Shown here: one piece after another, positions 1 to 8,042 of the stretch
How positions within the stretch are numbered: position 1 is the first letter of the stretch
Layout of the letters: each line of letters starts with the position of its first letter
Assembly (NCBI GenBank): GCA_900541015.1
Contig: UQIB01000019.1
Span: 1-50,216 of the forward strand
Length of the DNA: 50,216 nucleotides
Origin: an uncultured Collinsella sp.
Lineage (GTDB): Bacteria; Actinomycetota; Coriobacteriia; Coriobacteriales; Coriobacteriaceae
Direction of reading: 5' to 3'
Made by a program: the position numbers and the translations under genes
The notes under the pieces: model-generated
Databases searched by the model: none
Seen by the model: only the letters and a program-made list of their open reading frames with translations
What the model was told of the DNA's origin: nothing

Positions 1-1
1 G

Positions 2-1543
2 GTCCACACCAACAGCCCCAAGGCCCGCGAGGCCCGTCGCACCAACGTGCAGCTGCTGCTGTCCCAGCACGATTCGCAGTGCACGAGCTGCGTGCGCAGC
101 GGCAACTGCAACCTGCAGACCATCGCCAACGACCTGGGCATTTTCTATCTGCCGTATCAAAGGCATTTGGCGGGCGAGGGCTGGGATTTCGATTTTCCCA
201 TCATCCGCGAAAACGACAAGTGCATTAAATGCATGCGCTGCATCAAGGTGTGCGAGAGCGTGCAGGGCCTGGGGATTTGGGACCTGACCAACCGCGCCAC
301 GCATACCGCCGTGGGTACCTGCGGGCGCGCGCCGATCGGCAAGACCGATTGCGTCGCGTGCGGTCAGTGCATTACGCATTGTCCGACGGGCGCACTGCGC
401 GAGCGCGACGATACCGAGACCGTGTTTGACGCGCTCGCTAATCCCGACAAGATCGTGCTGGTGCAGATCGCGCCTGCCGTACGCAGCGCCTGGGGCGAGG
501 AGCTCGGCATTCCGCGCGAGGAGGCTACCGTCGAGCGCCTGGCTTGTGCGCTGCGCCGCGTGGGCTTTGAGTACGTGTTCGATACCGATTTTTCGGCTGA
601 CCTCACCATTATGGAGGAGGGCTCCGAGCTGCTCGAGCGCCTGGGTGCCGCCGCTAAGGGTGAGGATGATGGCCGCGGCTGGCCCATGTTTACGAGCTGC
701 TGCCCGGGTTGGGTGCGCTTTGTGAAGGCCCGCTATCCGGAGTTTGTCGACAGCCTGTCTACGTCCAAGTCGCCGCAGCAGATGTTCGGCGCCATCGCCA
801 AGACATACTACGCCAAGGTGCTGGGCGTGGAGCCCGAGCGCTTGTTCGTGGTGTCCGTGATGCCGTGCACGGCCAAGAAGGCTGAGTGCGCGCTGCCGAG
901 CATGGTGGGCGAGGGCGGCGCACCCGATGTGGACGTTGCGCTGACGGTGCGCGAGATGGTGCGCATGATCCGCGCGAGCCACGTGAGCGTGGACACGCTG
1001 GTTGAGGAGCCGCTCGATACGCCGCTGGGCTTTGGCACAGGCGCGGGTGTGATCTTTGGCGCCACGGGCGGCGTGATAGAGGCCGCCGTGCGCTCGGCCT
1101 ATTACCTGGTGACGGGCAAGAACCCCGACGCCGATTTCTTTACCGACGTGCGCGGCCTGGACGGCTGGAAGGAAGCCGTGGCCGATATCGATGGCACCAA
1201 GGTGCGCGTCGCCGTGGCACACGGGCTGGGCAATGCCGCCCGCCTGCTCGACGCAATTCGCGACGGTCGTGTGAGCTATGACTTTGTCGAGGTCATGGCG
1301 TGCCCCGGCGGCTGCGTCGGTGGTGGCGGTCAGCCCATCCACGACGGTTGCGAGCTGGCTGCCGAGCGTGGCCAGGTGCTCTGGGGCCTCGATGCGAACG
1401 CCGAGATTCGCTTCTCGCACGAGAATCCCGATGTCCAGGCGTGCTATCGCGAGTTCTTGGGCGAGCCGCTCTCGCCGCTGGCCGAGGACCTGCTGCATAC
1501 CGACCATCACGCCTGGTCGATGCCCAATGAGGGGGCGTGCTAG
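2..1543 (+). CDS. [FeFe] hydrogenase catalytic subunit (5' end outside the window)
   Basis: Iron-only hydrogenase making or using H2 with ferredoxin/NAD(P)H, cytoplasmic. The reading frame is open to the left edge, so the N-terminal 2Fe-2S domain is cut off. Visible in order: a His-Cys3 cluster segment (H at 68, cysteines to 109), two 4Fe-4S motifs (CIKCMRCIKVC near 221-253 and CVACGQCITHC near 350-382), then the three H-cluster loops TSCCPGW (692-712), MPCTAKK (860-880) and EVMACPGGCVGGGGQP (1289-1336). The C-terminal tail matches the fused small-subunit domain. All catalytic cysteines are present, so the enzyme should be active. The modular N-terminus is as in HydA/HndD-type subunits; whether it is a bifurcating complex member depends on genes left of the window. 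The stop is 2 bases before the ATG of the next gene, suggesting co-transcription with the ABC genes. Confidence 0.95.
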   Translation, partial: VHTNSPKAREARRTNVQLLLSQHDSQCTSCVRSGNCNLQTIANDLGIFYLPYQRHLAGEGWDFDFPIIRENDKCIKCMRCIKVCESVQGLGIWDLTNRATHTAVGTCGRAPIGKTDCVACGQCITHCPTGALRERDDTETVFDALANPDKIVLVQIAPAVRSAWGEELGIPREEATVERLACALRRVGFEYVFDTDFSADLTIMEEGSELLERLGAAAKGEDDGRGWPMFTSCCPGWVRFVKARYPEFVDSLSTSKSPQQMFGAIAKTYYAKVLGVEPERLFVVSVMPCTAKKAECALPSMVGEGGAPDVDVALTVREMVRMIRASHVSVDTLVEEPLDTPLGFGTGAGVIFGATGGVIEAAVRSAYYLVTGKNPDADFFTDVRGLDGWKEAVADIDGTKVRVAVAHGLGNAARLLDAIRDGRVSYDFVEVMACPGGCVGGGGQPIHDGCELAAERGQVLWGLDANAEIRFSHENPDVQACYREFLGEPLSPLAEDLLHTDHHAWSMPNEGAC

Positions 1544-1545
1544 CG

Positions 1546-2604
1546 ATGCGCGCTTTTGATGTTGAGATGTCGCGCCGGGGGTTTGCCTCGGTGCTCGCCG
1601 CGGGCGCGTTGTCGCTCGCGCTGGCTGGTTGTGGTGGCGGGTCTGCCGGGACCGGGTCTGCTGCGGGCTCGGCTGCCGGGTCTGCCGCTGACGGTGTCGC
1701 TGCCGAGCCGGTTGAGGTGCACGTCGCCTCGCTCAAGGGGCCGACGTCGATTGGCCTGGTGCAGTTTATGGACCAGGCGGACGAGGGTGCCACGGACAAC
1801 GAGTTCGACTTTGCGATCAACACTGCCGCCGACGAGATCGTGCCCAAGGTGATTCAGGGCGATGTCGACATTGCCCTGGTGCCCGCCAACGTGGCGAGCA
1901 TGCTCTACAACAAGACCGAGGGTGCGGTGCAGGTCATCGACATCAACACGCTGGGCGTGCTGAACGTGGTGACGGGTAACGTGGACGTTACCTCGTTTGG
2001 CGATTTGGCGGGCCATACCGTCTACATGACGGGCAAGGGCACCACGCCGGAGTACGTCATGAACTACCTGCTGGAGCGCGCGGGCCTGACCGGCCAGGTG
2101 ACGCTCGAGTTTAAGAGCGAGCCCACCGAGGTGCTGTCGGCCCTGCTTGCCGACCCGTCCGCCGTGGGCGTGCTGCCGGAGCCGTTCAAGACCGCTGCCA
2201 TCGCCAAGAGCGAAGGCAAGCTGTCGGCGCCGGTGAGCCTGACCGGTGTGTGGGATGAGCTGGCGGGCGACACGGGTTCGCGCCTGCTGACGGGTGTGAC
2301 CGTGGTGCGCCGCGCGTTTGCCGAGGAGCATCCCGAGGCCGTGGCGGAGTTCTTGAGCTGCCATGCGGCGAGCGTTGAGGCCGTGAACGCGGCGCCGGCG
2401 GACTGGGCTCAGGCCGTGGTCGATGCGGGTATCGTGGATAACGCCAAGATCGCCGAAAAGGCGATTCCCGGGTGCATGCTCGTGTGCCAGACGGGGAAGG
2501 ATATGAAGGCGGCGCTCGGTGGGTACCTGCAGGTGCTGGCCGATGCGGACCCGAGCGCCGTGGGCGGCAAGCTCCCGGCCGATGATTTCTACTACATGGA
2601 GTAG
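1546..2604 (+). CDS. ABC transporter substrate-binding lipoprotein
   Basis: Extracellular solute-binding protein of the NMT1/SsuA-like type (352 aa). I start it at ATG 1546, with GAGGGGG at 1529-1535 upstream; a GTG at 1537 is too close to that site. The N-terminus contains MSRRGFASV followed by a hydrophobic stretch and the lipobox LALAGC, so it looks like a Tat-style lipoprotein signal followed by a Gly/Ser/Ala linker. The mature part has the family pattern of a two-lobed binder (VIQGDVDIALVPANVASM; later VLPEPFKTAA). Ligand unknown: relatives bind sulfonates, nitrate, thiamine precursors or similar small molecules. It sits directly between the hydrogenase gene and the permease-ATPase gene (3-base gap), so the three probably form one operon. 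Confidence 0.88.
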   Translation: MRAFDVEMSRRGFASVLAAGALSLALAGCGGGSAGTGSAAGSAAGSAADGVAAEPVEVHVASLKGPTSIGLVQFMDQADEGATDNEFDFAINTAADEIVPKVIQGDVDIALVPANVASMLYNKTEGAVQVIDINTLGVLNVVTGNVDVTSFGDLAGHTVYMTGKGTTPEYVMNYLLERAGLTGQVTLEFKSEPTEVLSALLADPSAVGVLPEPFKTAAIAKSEGKLSAPVSLTGVWDELAGDTGSRLLTGVTVVRRAFAEEHPEAVAEFLSCHAASVEAVNAAPADWAQAVVDAGIVDNAKIAEKAIPGCMLVCQTGKDMKAALGGYLQVLADADPSAVGGKLPADDFYYME

Positions 2605-2607
2605 CCC

Positions 2608-3984
2608 GTGTGTGCGTTTGCTCGACACATGACAAAGCGTATGAAGGCGGTGGCGGCAGCAGGTGCCGTTGCCGCCTTTTGGCTTGCCGTGTGGGTCTTC
2701 GCGGCGGCGCTGGTGGCACAGCCGCTGATTTTGCCGGGGCCGGGTGCTGTTGTAGTGGCGTTGCTGCGGCTGGTATGCGATGCCGTCACGTGGGCGATTC
2801 TGGCAGGCTCGGGCTTGCGAATTTTGGGCGGGCTGGCACTTGCCACGGTGTGCGGCGGCGTGCTGGCGGGAGTCTCGGTACGGTCGCGGACGTTTGCCCG
2901 CCTGGTGGCGCCGGCGCTTTCGTTTGTTAAGGCGACACCGGTTGCCTGCGTGGTGGTCCTGCTGCTCATTTGGTTGGGGTCGGCGCGCGTGAGCATTGCA
3001 GCGGTCTTTTTGATGGCGCTGCCAGGCGTGTATTTTTCGCTGGCCGAGGGCTTGTCGCAGGCGAATAAACCGCTGGAGCAGATGTTTCGCCTGCATGGCG
3101 TGCGGGGCTGGCGACTGTTCTTCGCCCATACCTGGCGCGAAGTCCTGCCATTTGTGCTTTCGTGCGCCCGTGCTGTGATTGGCATGAGCTGGAAGGCCGG
3201 CGTGGCGGCGGAGCTGATCGGCATGGCGGCGGGCACCGTGGGTGAGCGCATCTATCAGGCAAAGCTGTTGATCGAGACGGCTGATCTGCTGGCGTGGACC
3301 GTGCTGGTCGTTGCCGCCTCGTGGGCGTGTGAGCGCGTGCTGGTGTGGTCGCTGCGGGTTTCGGGACCCGTGGCATGGCGTGTTGCCGTGCGGGCGCATG
3401 GACATGGACTGCGCGGGCGTGCGGGGGCCGCGAGCGATGGCGCTTCGGCGGAGCTTGCGCTTGCCGTGGGCGATCGCGCGCCCTGGGCGCCGGCGCTGGG
3501 CGGTCTGGTGCTTCGTGTGCCCACCGGCGGGCGTACCTGCGTGATGGGCGCCTCGGGGGTGGGCAAGTCGACGTTGCTCGCGCTAGCGGCGGGGGAGTGC
3601 GCACCGTGCTCTATGGTGTTTCAGGATGCACACTTGGTCGAGTCCGCCTCGGCGCTGGATAACGTGCTGGTGTGCGCCGATGCGCGTGTGGATGCTTCGA
3701 GCGCCGCGGCATTGCTGCGCCTGCTGGTGCCGGGAATCGATGTGCATGCTCGCGTGGCCGAGCTTTCGGGCGGGCAGCGCCGTCGCGTCGAGATCGCTCG
3801 AGCCCTGCTGTGCCCGGGCGGCGCCGTCATTCTGGATGAGCCCTTTACCGGTTTAGATACCGCTGCGCGCGACGCATGCGCCGAAGCTGTGCTCGACCTG
3901 CTCGACGGCCGCATGCTCCTGCTTGCCACGCACGATGTCGCCGACGCTCAGGCCCTCGATATCTCGGACATCATCACGCTCTAA
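2608..3984 (+). CDS. ABC transporter permease fused to a compact ATPase
   Basis: Single 458-aa chain carrying both the membrane and the ATP-hydrolysing part of an importer. GTG 2608 is chosen because GGAG at 2598-2601 is 6 bases upstream; ATG 2629 has no such site. Residues about 15-245 are a SsuC/TauC-like permease with about six membrane segments and a cytoplasmic loop (LHGVRGWRLFF) that docks on the ATPase. After a short Ala/Gly/Arg linker (about 255-285) comes an ATPase: Walker A GASGVGKST (~313-321), Q-loop MVFQD, signature LSGGQRRR (~386), Walker B AVILDEP and H-loop LATHD. Only about 20 residues separate Walker A from the Q-loop, far fewer than normal, so the nucleotide domain is unusually short. 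All catalytic motifs are intact. Partner of the upstream binding lipoprotein. Confidence 0.88.
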   Translation: MCAFARHMTKRMKAVAAAGAVAAFWLAVWVFAAALVAQPLILPGPGAVVVALLRLVCDAVTWAILAGSGLRILGGLALATVCGGVLAGVSVRSRTFARLVAPALSFVKATPVACVVVLLLIWLGSARVSIAAVFLMALPGVYFSLAEGLSQANKPLEQMFRLHGVRGWRLFFAHTWREVLPFVLSCARAVIGMSWKAGVAAELIGMAAGTVGERIYQAKLLIETADLLAWTVLVVAASWACERVLVWSLRVSGPVAWRVAVRAHGHGLRGRAGAASDGASAELALAVGDRAPWAPALGGLVLRVPTGGRTCVMGASGVGKSTLLALAAGECAPCSMVFQDAHLVESASALDNVLVCADARVDASSAAALLRLLVPGIDVHARVAELSGGQRRRVEIARALLCPGGAVILDEPFTGLDTAARDACAEAVLDLLDGRMLLLATHDVADAQALDISDIITL

Positions 3985-4005
3985 ATACTTACTCAGCAAC
4001 AAAAT

Positions 4006-4030
4006 GATTCGTTTTCCTCCGTCCTAATGG
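4006..4030. repeat. Direct repeat, left copy, flanking the antitoxin gene
   Basis: 25-base block sharing 22 positions with 4403-4427, including the run CGTTTTCCTCCGTCC. Its complement carries GGACGGAGG, the same core as other gap sequences at 19861 and 43141. The two copies bracket the small antitoxin gene. Confidence 0.7.
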
Positions 4031-4040
4031 GGTCGGGTGT

Positions 4041-4085
4041 GGTATTCTATCTGCGGGGTAATACTTAGGATTACCAAGTAATACC
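4041..4085. promoter_or_regulatory. Nested palindromes, probable antitoxin operator
   Basis: GGTAAT (4057-4062) pairs with ATTACC (4070-4075), and outside it GGTATT (4041-4046) pairs with AATACC (4080-4085). The region is AT-rich and lies 115-159 bases before the RelB-like gene. RelB-type antitoxins repress their own promoters by binding such inverted repeats; assignment to this gene is inferred. Confidence 0.45.
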
Positions 4086-4199
4086 AACGCCGCAGAAACA
4101 AACTCCGGATGCGGGCCAATCGGGTTGCCTTCACAGCCCGTCGCCCAGCCGCGTGGCCCGCATCTATCCGCACTACCGTCGTTTCAAAAAGGAAGCGCC

Positions 4200-4400
4200 A
4201 TGGCAGAACACATGACCCCCGTAGTCGCGAAGGTCTTGCCTGAGGAGAAGGCAGCCTTCGCGGCGGCAACCCAGCTCGTGGGCACCACGCCGTCCAACGC
4301 CATCCGCATGTTTATCGCCGCGTTCAATCGCTGCGGCACCTTCCCGTTCGACATCTCGCCCAGCGGGGCCTTTGGCACTGCGCCCGATTCTTATCAATAA
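4200..4400 (+). CDS. RelB/DinJ-family antitoxin-like protein (orphan)
   Basis: 66-aa protein from ATG 4200 with AAGGAAG just upstream. The sequence VVAKVLPEEKAAFAAATQ then TPSNAIRMFIAAFNRCGTFPFDI has the ribbon-helix-helix N-terminal pattern and the following interaction segment typical of RelB/DinJ antitoxins, which bind operator DNA as dimers and neutralise a RelE/YafQ-type RNase. No toxin gene follows: the next ORF is a membrane protease on the same strand 84 bases later, and none precedes it. The gene is bracketed by 25-base direct repeats at 4006 and 4403. It may be a stand-alone regulator, a remnant of a lost toxin-antitoxin pair, or act on a toxin elsewhere. Confidence 0.72.
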   Translation: MAEHMTPVVAKVLPEEKAAFAAATQLVGTTPSNAIRMFIAAFNRCGTFPFDISPSGAFGTAPDSYQ

Positions 4401-4402
4401 GT

Positions 4403-4427
4403 GATCCGTTTTCCTCCGTCCCCATGG
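4403..4427. repeat. Direct repeat, right copy
   Basis: Right-hand copy of the repeat at 4006-4030 (22 of 25 identical), starting 3 bases after the antitoxin stop. Read on the other strand it begins GGGGACGGAGGAAAACGG, nearly the same as 43141-43163. Confidence 0.7.
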
Positions 4428-4483
4428 AATCAGCTCTCTGCCGAGTTGTGGTAGAACTAGGGAACGGTTTTGAGGAGGTTGGC

Positions 4484-5404
4484 ATGCTCAATGCGATAGC
4501 GTGGGCGCTTGCCTGTTTTGGCGTTGTCGCTGCCGATATAGCCCTGAGCGTGGTTCTGTTTTCTGTTCTCGATGCCGTGTCGGCGCTGACGGGCTATCCG
4601 ATCGACAATCTCGATATCCAATGGTTCCAGGCCGCCGCTCAGACGGCGTCGTTTTTGATGGCGCTGCTGTGGTGGCGTTATCTGTGGCCGCGCTCGTTTA
4701 TGGCGCGCCGGCAAGGCGAGCACCCGCTCGGTGGGGGAGCAGGCGCGGCATGGAAGCGCATCGTCTGCGTTGTCGTGATCGGCCTGTCCATGCAGGTGGT
4801 CATTAGCTACCTATGCGACGGCGTGCTGTCGCTGCTGCCCGAGGTCGCGGCAGACTATAGCGAGCTCGTCGAGGAAACAGGCATGGGCGACACGAGCTAT
4901 CTGGCCGTTCTGACCACGGTGATTGGCGCGCCATTTTGCGAAGAGCTCCTGGTGCGCGGCATCATCTTTGAGTTCTCACTGCGTGCGTTTAATCCACAGT
5001 GCCATCCGCTCTGGAAACGTCGGCGCCGCGTGAACGCGCAAGACGGCGCCATAGCGCCCTGGGAGGCCCCGAGTGCCTGGGGCGTCGCCGCGGCAATCGT
5101 ACTGCAGGCGGCGGTCTTCGGCTTTATGCACATGAACTGGGTGCAGGGCTGCTATGCGGGCGCTGCCGGTCTCATTTTTGGTTGGGTGCTCGTGACCACT
5201 GGAAAGCTCCGCTACACGATCCTGCTGCACTTTGCCTTTAATGCCGGGTCGTATCTCATGGGGCTGCTGTGGTTTGTGAACACACCGCTCGACGTGGCGG
5301 TCACGGTTGCCATCGCCGGCTTTGTGCTGGCAGAGGCGATGCGCTCGCTGCTCCGGTCGTGCATTTCTGAGCCATGTGAAACTGATCGACCTGATTATCA
5401 ATGA
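4484..5404 (+). CDS. CPBP family intramembrane metalloprotease
   Basis: 306-aa polytopic membrane protein. ATG 4484 is preceded by GAGGAGG (4472-4478); the longer ORF from 4424 has no ribosome site and overlaps the repeat. The three CPBP (Abi/Rce1-like) motifs are complete: EELLVRG with E153, E154 and R158; FGFMHMN with H216; and HFAFNAGS with H249 and N253. These line an active site within the membrane. Family members process prenylated proteins in eukaryotes and are linked to bacteriocin self-immunity or protein secretion in bacteria; the substrate here is unknown. About seven to eight hydrophobic segments are visible, with a polar Lys/Arg-rich loop near 175-195. It is a single-gene unit facing a convergent AraC gene only 2 bases downstream. 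Confidence 0.9.
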   Translation: MLNAIAWALACFGVVAADIALSVVLFSVLDAVSALTGYPIDNLDIQWFQAAAQTASFLMALLWWRYLWPRSFMARRQGEHPLGGGAGAAWKRIVCVVVIGLSMQVVISYLCDGVLSLLPEVAADYSELVEETGMGDTSYLAVLTTVIGAPFCEELLVRGIIFEFSLRAFNPQCHPLWKRRRRVNAQDGAIAPWEAPSAWGVAAAIVLQAAVFGFMHMNWVQGCYAGAAGLIFGWVLVTTGKLRYTILLHFAFNAGSYLMGLLWFVNTPLDVAVTVAIAGFVLAEAMRSLLRSCISEPCETDRPDYQ

Positions 5405-5406
5405 CT

Positions 5407-6399
5407 TTAATTAGACCGATGCGTCCTGAACGCACCTGGCGTTTCGCCGAATGCTTCTTTAAATTTTGAGTAAAAGAATGACATGTTGGAGATGCCGACT
5501 TTTCGGGCTACATACTGCACGCTGCGCTCGGTGTTATTGAGAAGATATGCCGCCTCTGTGAGCTGCTGGTTGAGCTTGATTTGCGAAAACGTTTTGCCGG
5601 TTTTTTGCTTGATCAAGCTGCTGAGATAGCTGGTGCTATAACCCGTATCGCTCGCAATGCTTTCGAGTGTGCAGTCGCCGTAGCTTCGCTCAATATGATT
5701 CAGAATCGACACGATGCGTTCGTCCGACATGATCGCCTGGTTATCAGTTGCGGAGCGTCGGTACAGTCCTCGAATGAGAACAAGGAATAGGCTGACGGCG
5801 AGGTGCCTCATGAGTTCATTGGAATAGGCATCTTTAAAGTGATATTCGATAAAGAGCATCTCGATGAGGCGTCGCGCATGTCGGGCGTATTCCTCTGGAA
5901 GAATGAGATATTTTCGGGCCTCGCGGTTTTTGGACACAAAATCAAATAGAAGATTCGTTAATGGTGACGCGCCGGGTAGCTGGCTCAGGAACAACGAATC
6001 GAACATTTCTTTTTTGAAGACGATCGAAATGACGATATCATGCTCGCCCTTAACGTATGGAACGCTTCTGACTACGCCGGTGTTGCAAATGAGCACGTCG
6101 CCCTTTTTAAGGAGTAGTCGCCGTTCGTTGACGATAAACGTGCAGACGCCGTCGTACACGTAGTTAAGCTCCATATCCCGATTGATATGAGGAGGAATAT
6201 CGGTAAAGCGCGACTCCTTGATAAGGCCCACGGGGTTTTCGTCGAGAGTTTCTTTCCAATCAAACAGATAGACCTCTTCGCCGTTAATGGTTGTGGTTTC
6301 CACCCTGTTATATCGCGGGCTGAGCTCTCCCGGATGTGTGCGATGCCACTCTTCGGTCTCGGTATGCGTATAGAGCAGCTGTTTGAGATTCGAATCCAT
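5407..6399 (-). CDS. AraC-family transcriptional regulator of the beta-glucoside cassette
   Basis: 330-aa regulator with an N-terminal cupin-like sensing domain (about 60-170, including DMELNYVYDGVCTFIVN and KGDVLICNTGVV) and a C-terminal pair of AraC helix-turn-helix motifs (about 230-325: IASDTGYSTSYLSSLIKQ and VARKVGISNMSFFYSKFKEAFGETPGAFR). GGAG sits 7 bases before ATG 6399. It is transcribed away from the GH1-PTS genes, a standard arrangement for a local activator responding to the imported sugar or its phosphate. Two exact 9-base repeats, 21 bases apart, lie in the shared promoter gap. The gene is visibly less GC-rich than the flanking housekeeping genes, as are the two sugar genes, which hints that the cassette was acquired together. 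Confidence 0.9.
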   Translation of the reverse strand: MDSNLKQLLYTHTETEEWHRTHPGELSPRYNRVETTTINGEEVYLFDWKETLDENPVGLIKESRFTDIPPHINRDMELNYVYDGVCTFIVNERRLLLKKGDVLICNTGVVRSVPYVKGEHDIVISIVFKKEMFDSLFLSQLPGASPLTNLLFDFVSKNREARKYLILPEEYARHARRLIEMLFIEYHFKDAYSNELMRHLAVSLFLVLIRGLYRRSATDNQAIMSDERIVSILNHIERSYGDCTLESIASDTGYSTSYLSSLIKQKTGKTFSQIKLNQQLTEAAYLLNNTERSVQYVARKVGISNMSFFYSKFKEAFGETPGAFRTHRSN

Positions 6400-6414
6400 G
6401 GGGTGCTCCAGCGG

Positions 6415-6448
6415 TGAACGGTAGAATCGATACCTTGAACGGTATTAT
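6415..6448. promoter_or_regulatory. Tandem AraC-type operator with overlapping promoter
   Basis: TGAACGGTA occurs at 6415-6423 and again at 6436-6444, start to start 21 bases (two helical turns), both followed by AT-rich bases. This matches how AraC-family dimers bind direct repeats. TTGAAC (6436-6441) could double as a -35, with AT-rich TTATAAA at 6462-6468 downstream, though the spacing is long. It lies between the regulator and the GH1 gene. Confidence 0.55.
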
Positions 6449-6552
6449 ATCTAAAAAAATGTTATAAAGCCATGCTTTCTATGCGATATCTTATGCATCT
6501 TGTTCTTCCTAGTATTGGGTTATCCGCTGGAGCATCCGATCAAGGAGGGCAA

Positions 6553-8031
6553 ATGGGTAAGTTAAAACATGGGTTTGACTCCGACTTTTTATGGGGCGGA
6601 GCCATATCGTGCTCGCAGGCCGATGGCGCCTGGAATGAGGGCGGAAAGGGAAAGTCGACGCAGGATTGTCGATGGCTGGATGGTACCTGGACTCATGACC
6701 AGATTGAGGACAAGCATCAAAACAACCCATTCTGCCATGACGAGCTAATGAACGCTCTCGCAGATGATGGCGTTGAGTTCTACCCGTTTAGGCGTGGCAA
6801 CGACTTCTATCATCACTATCGTGAGGACATCGCGCTTTTTGCGGAGATGGGCCTCAAGCTGTTCCGCACCTCTATTTGCTGGAGCCGAATCTATCCTAAC
6901 GGAGATGACCTTGAGCCTAACCGCGAAGGCATCGAGTGGTATCGAAGCATGCTGGGTGAGTGCAAAAAGCACGGCATTAAGACCTTCGTCACCATGCTCC
7001 ACTATGACATCCCGGTAAATCTTGTCACCACATATGGGGGATGGAAGAATCGCAAGACGATTGACTTCTTCGCCCGCTATGTCGAGACAATCGTTACGGA
7101 ATTGGGCGATCTGGTCGATTTCTGGCTGCCTTTTAACGAGTTCAATGCAGCGCGTTTTTCGCCTTGGGACGGGGTCTGTCTGGTCAAAGACGAAGAGGGG
7201 GAGAACTTCGATCGAGCCATCTTCCAGTGCCTGCACCATGAGTTCGTTGCCAATGCGCGTGCCGTCGAGATTGTCCATCGTCTTTCGCCCGATACTCCCG
7301 TTGGCGGCATGATCGCTCGATTCTGTACGTATCCCGCCACCTGCCGTCCCGAAGATAACATGCAGGCTATTCACGACGACCAGTATTCCAACTGGTTCTA
7401 TACGGACGTGATGGCTCGCGGAAAATACCCCGCTTATATGAATCGCTATTTCGATGCGTGCGATATCGAGATTCAAATGGAACCGGGCGATGAAGAGCTC
7501 ATCGCTCGCAACACGGTCGACTTCCTGGCCTTCTCGTACTACTTTTCCCAGGTATCCACCTGCGATCAGGGATGGGAGAAGACTGCGGGCAATCTGGTCA
7601 TGGCAAACAAGAACCCTTATCTCGAGACGAGTGAGTGGGGCTGGCAGCTCGATCCCATTGGCCTGAGGGTTACCCTTAACCAGATGTATGACCGCTATGG
7701 GCTGCCTCTGTATATCGCCGAGAACGGCCTCGGTACATCTGACGTGGTCGAGGAGGATGGCAGCATCCACGACGAGTATCGAATCGATTATTTGCGCCAG
7801 CACATAAAGTGCCTTAAAGAGGCGGTGATCGATGGCGTTGACGTGCGCGGATATATGATCTGGGGATTCATTGACCTTGTTGCCTGCGGTCCTCTTACGA
7901 TGGACAAGCGCTACGGGCTTATCTATGTCGATCTGGATAATTGCGGCCACGGCACTGCGAAGCGCTTGCGTAAAGACTCTTTCTATTGGTACCAGAAATG
8001 CATCGCCACCAATGGCGAAGACCTTGGGTAG
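6553..8031 (+). CDS. GH1 6-phospho-beta-glucosidase
   Basis: Cytoplasmic glycosidase of 492 aa that splits phosphorylated beta-glucosides (cellobiose-6-P or aryl-beta-glucoside-6-P) delivered by a PTS. ATG 6553 is chosen because AAGGAGG lies at 6542-6548 and FLWGGAISCSQADGAW, the family N-terminus, follows soon after; the ORF start at 6472 would add an unsupported leader. The acid/base glutamate is in FNEFNA (E196) and the nucleophile in YIAENGLGT (E390). The C-terminal KRYGLIYVD and RKDSFYWYQK segments are those of the 6-phospho branch. GC content is lower than in neighbouring genes. Followed after 11 bases by the PTS gene, so import and cleavage are coupled. Confidence 0.93.
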   Translation: MGKLKHGFDSDFLWGGAISCSQADGAWNEGGKGKSTQDCRWLDGTWTHDQIEDKHQNNPFCHDELMNALADDGVEFYPFRRGNDFYHHYREDIALFAEMGLKLFRTSICWSRIYPNGDDLEPNREGIEWYRSMLGECKKHGIKTFVTMLHYDIPVNLVTTYGGWKNRKTIDFFARYVETIVTELGDLVDFWLPFNEFNAARFSPWDGVCLVKDEEGENFDRAIFQCLHHEFVANARAVEIVHRLSPDTPVGGMIARFCTYPATCRPEDNMQAIHDDQYSNWFYTDVMARGKYPAYMNRYFDACDIEIQMEPGDEELIARNTVDFLAFSYYFSQVSTCDQGWEKTAGNLVMANKNPYLETSEWGWQLDPIGLRVTLNQMYDRYGLPLYIAENGLGTSDVVEEDGSIHDEYRIDYLRQHIKCLKEAVIDGVDVRGYMIWGFIDLVACGPLTMDKRYGLIYVDLDNCGHGTAKRLRKDSFYWYQKCIATNGEDLG

Positions 8032-8042
8032 GAGTGATTGTT

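Noticed and set aside
1540..3405. 621-codon minus-strand ORF opposite the ABC genes
   Set aside because: His/Arg/Gln-rich translation typical of antisense shadows; the plus-strand genes have clear motifs.
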